Shown: piece by piece, positions 39,050 through 44,789 of the stretch
Position numbering within the stretch: position 1 is the first letter of the stretch
Layout: each line of letters begins with the position of its first letter
NCBI RefSeq assembly: GCF_002777915.1
Contig: NZ_NJGE01000017.1
Coordinates: 1-44,789 of the forward strand
DNA length: 44,789 bases
Reading direction: 5' to 3'
DNA from: Bartonella tribocorum
Lineage (GTDB): Bacteria > Pseudomonadota > Alphaproteobacteria > Rhizobiales > Rhizobiaceae
Position numbers and translations under genes: made by a program
Notes under the pieces: model-generated
Seen by the model: only the letters and a program-made list of their open reading frames with translations
The model's database searches: none
What the model was told of the DNA's origin: nothing

Positions 39050-39150
39050 AATACTGCCCTCCTTTAGAGCGACTATAATTTATGATTGACTCACAAAGCT
39101 CCCAAATGGCAAACTTACTTGTGAACCGGTGGCCCCATCATGGCAACCAC
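39050..39150 (-). promoter_or_regulatory. Candidate ROSE-type RNA thermometer upstream of ibpA
   Basis: Read on the minus strand, the leader can form three hairpins. One, at 39129-39150, closes with GTGG/CCAC. A second, at 39092-39123, closes with CACAA/TTGTG. A third, next to the gene (about 39051-39075), contains TCGCT followed by AAAGGAGGG. The UYGCU motif facing an AGGA ribosome-binding site is the hallmark of ROSE elements, which control rhizobial and enterobacterial small heat-shock genes. A promoter just upstream is possible (TTGAAA at 39180-39185, GATAAT at 39155-39160, spacing 19). The fold is drawn by eye. Confidence 0.55.
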
Positions 39151-39330
39151 ATATATTATCTGGTAATCATTTTCCCTTATTTCAACTCTTTTGTATCTGA
39201 ATTGATAAAAACGATCTAAAAAACAACCTCCCCCTTTCTTAATCCTTCTTCTTCATTACATAAATATCAAAGCTTTCTCATTATCTCATGATGCGACAAG
39301 TTGCAAAAATACACTTGTAAAGGATGTCCA

Positions 39331-40248
39331 TTGAAAACACCTCTTTATCCCACAGACTGGAATTCCACTCCTCCTAATATTCATCATGGTACCCTTAAAA
39401 TAGCAATAGATCGCGAAATTCGTTTTGCGATAACGTATCCTGAAGCAAAAAAATCTAAGGGAACAATTGTTATTCTTGAAAGCGAGGTAAATACTTTAGA
39501 AACATATTTTTTAGCCATGAATGAAATTTCTCAACGTGGTTTTCATACAGCAATATTTGACTGGTTTGATCAAAAAAAACCAGCCTTTAAGATAAGAAAA
39601 AAAAGCCACCTTCATTACTTTGATATAAATAATGATATTAATGACCTATATGAATTTCTTAAAAATATTGTTTATCCTAATTGTCCACCACCTTACTCTA
39701 TGCTCACCTATGGTATGGGGGGATTGATAGCACTGAGCGGATTAGATCTCATTAATCATCAGTTTAATAGATTGCTCTGTATTTCTCCCCTTTTTGCTCC
39801 ATTCGGCAATAAAACGAATGGTTTTCAACATAAATTAACACAATTTCTTTCTGATATAGGTTTTGGCTCTATACCAGCAAAAGATGGGAAAAAATTAAAA
39901 AAAATAAACTTCCTAAATATACAATTGGGGCACATGCGTCAAGGATCACTGCCTTCCACTAAGCCCCCAACATCGCGATGGATGGCAGCAGTATTTAATG
40001 TGATTAATTCTGTGAAGGAAAATATACGCCACCAACATTTACAAATTCCAACACTCTTTATTCTTGCCAATCAAGACAATCTAGCCAACAACATTGAAGT
40101 ACGGCAATTATGCCAACACACACATCTTACAGAAAGTATTACTATTACAGGTGCCAAACTTGATACAATTATGTATAATGAAAATTACAAAAAACAATTT
40201 TGGGCTGCATTTGATGCATTTATCCCTGATAATATATCTATAAAATAA
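39331..40248 (+). CDS. Alpha/beta-hydrolase fold protein lacking catalytic Ser and His
   Basis: The 305 residues resemble rhizobial lysophospholipase L2-type (PldB) alpha/beta-hydrolases: FDWFDQKKP corresponds to the family's FDWRGQG, and QFWAAFDAFI to its C-terminus. The nucleophile elbow, normally HSMGG, reads TYGMGG, with Gly128 in place of Ser. The catalytic His in the usual GARHE-like segment reads GAKLDTIM, with Leu277. An acidic residue remains in ANQDNLAN. Each substitution is one base from a functional codon (GGT/AGT; CTT/CAT). TTG 39331 is chosen for the AAGGA 6 bases upstream; the frame opens at 39301. It may be a pseudoenzyme or a gene drifting to loss, but its frame is intact. 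Confidence 0.7.
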   Translation: MKTPLYPTDWNSTPPNIHHGTLKIAIDREIRFAITYPEAKKSKGTIVILESEVNTLETYFLAMNEISQRGFHTAIFDWFDQKKPAFKIRKKSHLHYFDINNDINDLYEFLKNIVYPNCPPPYSMLTYGMGGLIALSGLDLINHQFNRLLCISPLFAPFGNKTNGFQHKLTQFLSDIGFGSIPAKDGKKLKKINFLNIQLGHMRQGSLPSTKPPTSRWMAAVFNVINSVKENIRHQHLQIPTLFILANQDNLANNIEVRQLCQHTHLTESITITGAKLDTIMYNENYKKQFWAAFDAFIPDNISIK

Positions 40249-41011
40249 TATGAAACTTTAACTTCCATTTTGCTCCACTAAAAACGAAGCTTTCTATGAG
40301 CGACACCATTCTATAAATACTCCTTATATAATGGATTATTCCATCTTCTAACAACTCATGTGATTCATTTTATAGACTCTATAGAGAAACCATGAAATAA
40401 ATATTCACTCACAATTCATAACAAAAGTAATAAATGTAAAAAACTACCTTAATACATCATAATGCGTTTTTATAAATGAGACATCAAAATACTTTTTTTG
40501 ATATATTATTAAGGAATAATTTTATAGTATTTCTAAAAAATAATATCCTTCATCCACTTAAATAAAAACTCTAAAATAAACATTTTTTATAAAATTTATT
40601 TAAAAATCTCTAAAAAAATAAATAACTACAAAAATTTTATTTTTTAGGATAATCTTTTAAAAACAATAAATTAACATAATATACTTCTAATTTCTTGCTA
40701 CAATCAACCCCTACAGTAACGGTTTTCACAATTTTTTTAATGGAATTCTGATAAGAAACAGATAATTTAAAAGAAAAAATAGCAATGAATCATCTTAAAA
40801 GTTTTAGATCATTCCTTCTTTTTTTAAATCACATAGAGTTCGAATTTAACCAACTTACAACGAATATGTTGTATTTTGAATAAGGATATAAGAATTAACC
40901 ATTTTGCCATTCATTTCAATTATGAGTATTTTACCATCTTTTTTATAAATACTCTGTATTGTATAATGATGCGGCAAAAACTCTGACAAATGGAGCCATT
41001 GGAACACAATC
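40249..41011. promoter_or_regulatory. AT-rich leader region of cpdR
   Basis: About 760 bp with no coding frame, very rich in A and T. Near its right end are two TTAACCA motifs (40846-40852 and 40895-40901, the second extending to TTAACCAT), each resembling a CtrA half-site. A TACAAC/GTTGTA inverted repeat lies between them at 40856-40873. Nothing else is recognisable. Confidence 0.45.
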
Positions 41012-41374
41012 ATGAAACGAATCCTGCTTGCAGAAGATGATAATGATATGCGCCGATTTCTTGTAAAAGCCTTAGAACGTGCAGGCTACGAAGTCGCCGA
41101 TTTCGATAACGGTATAAGCGCATATGAACGTTTACAAGAAGAACCATTTTCTCTTCTCCTGACTGACATTGTGATGCCGGAGATGGACGGAATCGAGCTT
41201 GCACGACGCGCTACTGAGATTGACCCTGATTTACGCGTAATGTTTATTACAGGTTTTGCAGCGGTTGCACTCAATTCAAATAGTGATGCTCCTCCTGATG
41301 CAAAGGTTCTCTCTAAGCCATTTCACTTACGTGAACTCGTCAATGAAGTTGAAAAGATCCTTATTGCTGCTTAA
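41012..41374 (+). CDS. cpdR: Cell-cycle response regulator CpdR
   Basis: CpdR is a single-domain receiver that, unphosphorylated, helps ClpXP localise and degrade cell-cycle regulators such as CtrA; it is controlled by the CckA-ChpT phosphorelay. The 120 residues contain a complete receiver: acidic pair Asp9/Asp10, phosphoacceptor Asp52 in LLTDIVMPEMDG, Thr80 in FITGF, and Lys102 in LSKPFH. There is no output domain. MKRILLAEDDNDMRRFLVKAL is characteristic. The gene stands alone, with a long AT-rich leader. Confidence 0.94.
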   Translation: MKRILLAEDDNDMRRFLVKALERAGYEVADFDNGISAYERLQEEPFSLLLTDIVMPEMDGIELARRATEIDPDLRVMFITGFAAVALNSNSDAPPDAKVLSKPFHLRELVNEVEKILIAA

Positions 41375-41429
41375 AGGGATATTTTTCTAAATTATTTGTA
41401 TCTGTTGTAAAAGAAAATGAAATTAAGCA

Positions 41430-41458
41430 TTGACGTTTGTCATTCTATATGGTGTATG
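41430..41458 (+). promoter_or_regulatory. Possible promoter of tRNA-Val
   Basis: TTGACG (41430-41435) is separated by 17 bp from TGTATG (41453-41458). Initiation would fall about 7-8 bases before the mature tRNA 5' end. The -10 match is modest. Confidence 0.4.
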
Positions 41459-41472
41459 CAACATCGGTGAAT

Positions 41473-41547
<75 letters not shown>

Positions 41548-41866
41548 TTCGCACTTTATATCATAAATAATTTAGTGTTTTGTCGTATTCTTTTCAGAGT
41601 ACGAGATGCGTAAATAAAGGTTAGGGAATAGGATTTAGCAACCTAATTCTCCAAAGAGCATGTTCTACAGGATATTCTAATATTTTTTGGATTCTGATAA
41701 GAATTCTCGGGATAAGCCATCTAAAAAGCATCATAAATGCAACAACAGTTTCAATTGCGACGAATTAGAAGGTTTTATTGTAAAATTCTTTCGACAAAGA
41801 TAAGCTCTTTTCTAAAAAACTTTTTTATCTTCTAATCGGTCCCCTATTTTTTTGATTCTCTCTTCT

Positions 41867-41986
41867 CTATTGACGCACCGCTGTTGTCAAAATAAGTAGA
41901 GATATAAAAATAAACTCAACAGCATGATCACTGGCAAAATGTTCGTCATAAATTGCTTGTTCTTCAGGTGTAAACTTTTCTTCCAT
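41867..41986 (-). pseudogene. Truncated phage ORF after portal gene
   Basis: A 39-codon frame starts at ATG 41986 with AAAGGAG about 9 bases upstream, 16 bp after the portal stop. The first 24 residues (MEEKFTPEEQAIYDEHF, then ASDHAVE) are acidic and protein-like. The remainder (FIFISLLILTTAVRQ) is of different, hydrophobic character. This suggests the original gene was cut and fused to unrelated DNA. The intact version is probably a phage head-region gene of unknown function. Confidence 0.5.
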
Positions 41987-42002
41987 ATTCTCTTTTGCTC
42001 CT

Positions 42003-44057
42003 TTAATAGATTTGCGCTCTTGCTGTTGTTGCTCGATACTGTTCCAACTGCGCTCGATACGCCTTTCGCTCTAAGTCACGCTGCGCTATCTCATTTTTTG
42101 CCCGTTGAAGTTCGAGCTGCATGCGGGCTTGTTCTTGTTTCAAGAAAAGCTCAATATTTTTCTGCTGCAATGCTACCTGCTTTTGTTGTGCATCAAGTTG
42201 ATAAAGTGTGCCCTTTGCTTGTGCTTCTTGCTGGAGAGCAGCAATCTTTGCTTGTTGCTCTGGAGTTAATTGTGCTCCTTGGTTTTGTTGCATCATTTTC
42301 TGCTGCTGTTGTTCTTGTTGTGCCTGCTGTGCTTTTGCCGTTAAATTTGCCACCAATGTTGCCGGTAGTGGAGAAAGCTTTAAAAGATCTGGAATCATCT
42401 CCGGTGTTAAGAAACCACCAAGCAACGGCAACATTTGCGTAATTGCCGCAAAAGTTCTCTCTTTTTCATTGGGGCTTGTTGGTGAATCATCAACAATAAT
42501 GTCGTATTCAAGCGTTGTGACAGCTTCACGTGTTAAGGGAACATACTGTGCATTTTCTGGTCCAGAAATCCGAACCAAACGCCCATCGGAAAGATAGTTT
42601 TGAATCAGATAAAGGATAATTTTTCCCTGTCGACATCGATAAAGCTTAAGATTATCAAATAAACCTGCAAGCAAATTAAGCGTTGATTGCCGGCGTGTAT
42701 TTTCCAATACATTCGCTTGATTAACCTCTCTTGTGCCTATAAACTCTGCCGACAGTCCTGTAACATGTGTTATCGCTTCACGCGATTCATTAAACAACTG
42801 AAAGAAGCCATTAGGGAACTGTGCACTTGGCTTTGGTTGGATTTTTCCTCCTGTAAGCGCCCCATTTTTAACCCACGTAATCGTATCGGTTCGTGTCCAA
42901 TTTTCTAATGCTTGGCGCTCATCATCAAAAGCGTCACGCTCTGCCATCAAACCACCTTTGGCTTGGCTGTTTAAAATATACATGACTTGGCTAAAATATT
43001 TATTCGACCATTTTTGCGGATCTTTTGCGGGGCGAACAATCCCGTAAAACTGGTTTTTAAGCTTATCCAGTGTGCCTGTGATACATTCCCAGCCAAGCTG
43101 TCCATCTGGTGCTAAGGGTTTATCGGGCTTTGCTAAAAGACGCCGTCCCAGAAAAGCGCGCTTGACCACCTTTTTATTAAAACGCACCCCTTGTAGTTGT
43201 GGCGCCACCCTTTGAATCTGTTCAAACTCTTGTTTACTATAATTGCGCATCTGTCCGGTTTGAAGATCAAGTGCCTTGTAATAAGCTTCATATTCAAACC
43301 AACGGCATTCAACCAGCGTAACATAGCGTTTTTCAGAAGCCGACTGTGAGAAAGAATCTGCATTGGCATGATCATTATAAGCATCGAGTGAGACATGATA
43401 TTCCTCACAAGCGGTTGTATTATCTGTTGCCCAATCAGCATGGAGATCTTCAACTGCTACATCAGGAAAAAGACTTTTAGCATCCTCAATGGGTTTACGA
43501 TCAACATACCACATACGCTGCGCATCAATGAGATTGGGTCTTACAGCATTGGCATCCCAAACCATTTTCAGTGGATCTAAGCGTTGAATAGCAGGAATTC
43601 CTTCAGGATCTATTTCATAATCAAGCCGTGTATCTGTCCAGCCCATGCCGCAAATGACCATATCTTGAAAAGCATCGGAATCGGCATATTCCGCCTCTGC
43701 CTCATCACGAAACCATTCTGCTGCTCCAGTGAGTAATTCATTGGATATTGCGGCTCCTGCTTGCCTTGGTTGAAACTGTACTTCACGCTTGTTATTACGT
43801 TCAGCCCCAACAATTGCGTTAACAAGGGGGGCAATACGGTTAAAGGTCATAACAGGGCGGCGTTGTGCTTTCAAAACCGCAAGATCTTCTTCAGCCCATT
43901 GACGACCATTATAAAAATCAAAATCTTCACGCGCTTGTTCACGCCATTCATTGACGTGTTCAATATCTTCCTTATACCAAGATTTTAAACGCCTATAGAG
44001 TTCATCTTCATCAAAATCTGTCGTTTTTTTAGAGTTATAACTTAGAATGCCATCCAT
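42003..44057 (-). CDS. Phage portal protein, P22-like
   Basis: The portal forms the dodecameric DNA gate at one vertex of the capsid. The 684 residues fit the long P22 gp1-like family: FDFYNGRQW, RPVMTFNRIAPLVNAIVG and NNKREVQFQPR near the start, AFQDMVICGMGWTD, LDPLKMVWD, FRMWYVDRK-type context, and GLSAEFIGT. The C-terminal ~130 residues are Gln-rich coiled coil (barrel-like), with QQEQQQQKMMQQNQGAQ. The ATG at 44057 overlaps the terminase stop by 16 bp, so the two are coupled. The frame looks intact. Confidence 0.92.
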   Translation of the reverse strand: MDGILSYNSKKTTDFDEDELYRRLKSWYKEDIEHVNEWREQAREDFDFYNGRQWAEEDLAVLKAQRRPVMTFNRIAPLVNAIVGAERNNKREVQFQPRQAGAAISNELLTGAAEWFRDEAEAEYADSDAFQDMVICGMGWTDTRLDYEIDPEGIPAIQRLDPLKMVWDANAVRPNLIDAQRMWYVDRKPIEDAKSLFPDVAVEDLHADWATDNTTACEEYHVSLDAYNDHANADSFSQSASEKRYVTLVECRWFEYEAYYKALDLQTGQMRNYSKQEFEQIQRVAPQLQGVRFNKKVVKRAFLGRRLLAKPDKPLAPDGQLGWECITGTLDKLKNQFYGIVRPAKDPQKWSNKYFSQVMYILNSQAKGGLMAERDAFDDERQALENWTRTDTITWVKNGALTGGKIQPKPSAQFPNGFFQLFNESREAITHVTGLSAEFIGTREVNQANVLENTRRQSTLNLLAGLFDNLKLYRCRQGKIILYLIQNYLSDGRLVRISGPENAQYVPLTREAVTTLEYDIIVDDSPTSPNEKERTFAAITQMLPLLGGFLTPEMIPDLLKLSPLPATLVANLTAKAQQAQQEQQQQKMMQQNQGAQLTPEQQAKIAALQQEAQAKGTLYQLDAQQKQVALQQKNIELFLKQEQARMQLELQRAKNEIAQRDLERKAYRAQLEQYRATTARAQIY

Positions 44058-44789
44058 GATGCCGCTTCTCTTTCTATAGCGCGATAACGTTCTTGTTGCG
44101 GTTTAATGCGTGGTGCTTCATAAACAATGCACATCAATCCAAAGGCATCCGCACCATGACTGGACCAATCATGTTCTGCCCCCAAACCAATACCCCGCTT
44201 CTCATCCCATTTCTCATGATACCAATTGAGTGCCTTACGCCCCGCTACGGTCGTCTCTTCATTAAACCAAACTGAAGGCAAAATCCGTCGCACTGCCTCG
44301 ATACGCATTTTGACAGCACCTGCCCCTTGATTAGGAATGACCTGCGTTTCAAAACCCGCATCATTTAAAGCGCTCTCAAAACTCACATTGTGCACACGGT
44401 CTCTGGTCGCACCATCATGGGGTAAAACCATGAGTGCCTTCTCATAGCCATTGTGACGCAACCAACCGATATGCTCGGATAAAGGCTGCCCTTGCGCTTC
44501 GTAATAATCAAGCACTCTAATCTCTCTACCAACAAATTGCGCTATCCATATCGCTGTTGCATCTGCCTTGGCTCCTGTGCCCCCAATATCCCAAAAGGCG
44601 CGTATCTGCATTAAAGGATCACGAGAAACACGCCCTATCCGCCCCTCTTGCTCGGCTGCCAACATTTCCCTCTGATAGTAAGCACCTTGAACCGCTGTAA
44701 GATAAGCCCCTTCCCATATATGCTTATAAGTCTCGGGGCGGTTTCTCAAATCATCAAGCCGTGCTTCATTTAAGATCTTGGGAAACTTC
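44042..44789 (-). CDS. Phage terminase large subunit, C-terminal part
   Basis: The gene runs off the right edge of the window; 248 C-terminal codons are visible (reading from KFPKILNEARLDD). They cover the RNase H-like nuclease of headful packaging terminases. The metal-binding acidic residues lie in FWDIGGTGAKADAT, in LPHDGATRD, and in EHDWSSHGADAFG. The ATPase domain would lie outside the window. The gene order terminase-portal is standard for tailed phages and phage-derived particles. Whether this is a prophage, a remnant or a gene-transfer-agent cluster cannot be told from here. Confidence 0.92.
   Translation of the reverse strand, partial: KFPKILNEARLDDLRNRPETYKHIWEGAYLTAVQGAYYQREMLAAEQEGRIGRVSRDPLMQIRAFWDIGGTGAKADATAIWIAQFVGREIRVLDYYEAQGQPLSEHIGWLRHNGYEKALMVLPHDGATRDRVHNVSFESALNDAGFETQVIPNQGAGAVKMRIEAVRRILPSVWFNEETTVAGRKALNWYHEKWDEKRGIGLGAEHDWSSHGADAFGLMCIVYEAPRIKPQQERYRAIEREAASWMAF

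Noticed and set aside
41642..41770. A short minus-strand open stretch (37 codons from an ATG) between the phage remnant and tRNA-Val
   Set aside because: No ribosome-binding site and no recognisable similarity; too short to support.
41924..42442. A 172-codon plus-strand frame with hydrophobic, alanine- and leucine-rich product
   Set aside because: It is the mirror of the Gln-rich C-terminus of the portal gene on the opposite strand.

Overview
The window looks like a chromosomal segment of a Bartonella-type alphaproteobacterium (Hyphomicrobiales). The evidence is strongly AT-rich DNA, long gene-poor spacers, the rhizobial block nrdR-ribD-ribE-ribH-nusB next to glyA, the hfq-hflX pair, CpdR, and an AcpXL very-long-chain lipid A cluster. 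The genus is inferred from gene content and base composition; no species is assigned.

Layout. Positions 1-1400 hold short repeats, a truncated GHKL-ATPase fragment and an unrecognised helical protein. Positions 1494-6717 hold a DUF900-type lipoprotein hydrolase, tRNA-Leu(GAG), folE, an IscU/NifU-like protein overlapping yidD, and thrS. A 1.1 kb stretch with no convincing gene follows and carries a 36-bp near-perfect palindrome. Positions 7837-11727, minus strand, hold DUF177-plsX-fabH-ihfA-merR (fatty acid and phospholipid initiation plus DNA architecture). bamE is divergent from these. Positions 12506-17044, minus strand, hold glyA-nrdR-ribD-ribE-ribH-nusB. Positions 17374-23159 hold argC, ctaA, a Wzc/ExoP-like membrane protein with a broken P-loop, hflX and hfq.

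Positions 23822-28381 encode a 1519-residue membrane-anchored coiled-coil protein that resembles the polar-growth ring protein GPR/RgsE of Rhizobiales. After it come a malic enzyme-phosphotransacetylase fusion and then the lipid A long-chain cluster acpXL-fabF2XL-fabF1XL-adh2XL-lpxXL. That cluster has no fabZXL, and its first ketosynthase lacks the catalytic residues. mazG, a SufA/IscA-type protein, tRNA-Pro(GGG) and a small heat-shock gene with a candidate ROSE-type RNA thermometer follow.

The right end holds an alpha/beta-hydrolase that has lost its nucleophile and catalytic histidine, cpdR, and tRNA-Val(GAC). Beyond these lies a prophage or phage-derived fragment on the minus strand: the terminase large subunit running off the edge, a P22-like portal, and a 39-codon truncated ORF. 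The fragment stops a few hundred bases from tRNA-Val.

Most of the window is conserved housekeeping DNA. The observations most worth following are the GPR-like protein, the ketosynthase/chain-length-factor-like pair, the two enzyme-fold proteins without catalytic residues, the thermosensor candidate and the phage remnant. I did not find a clear undescribed multi-gene system.
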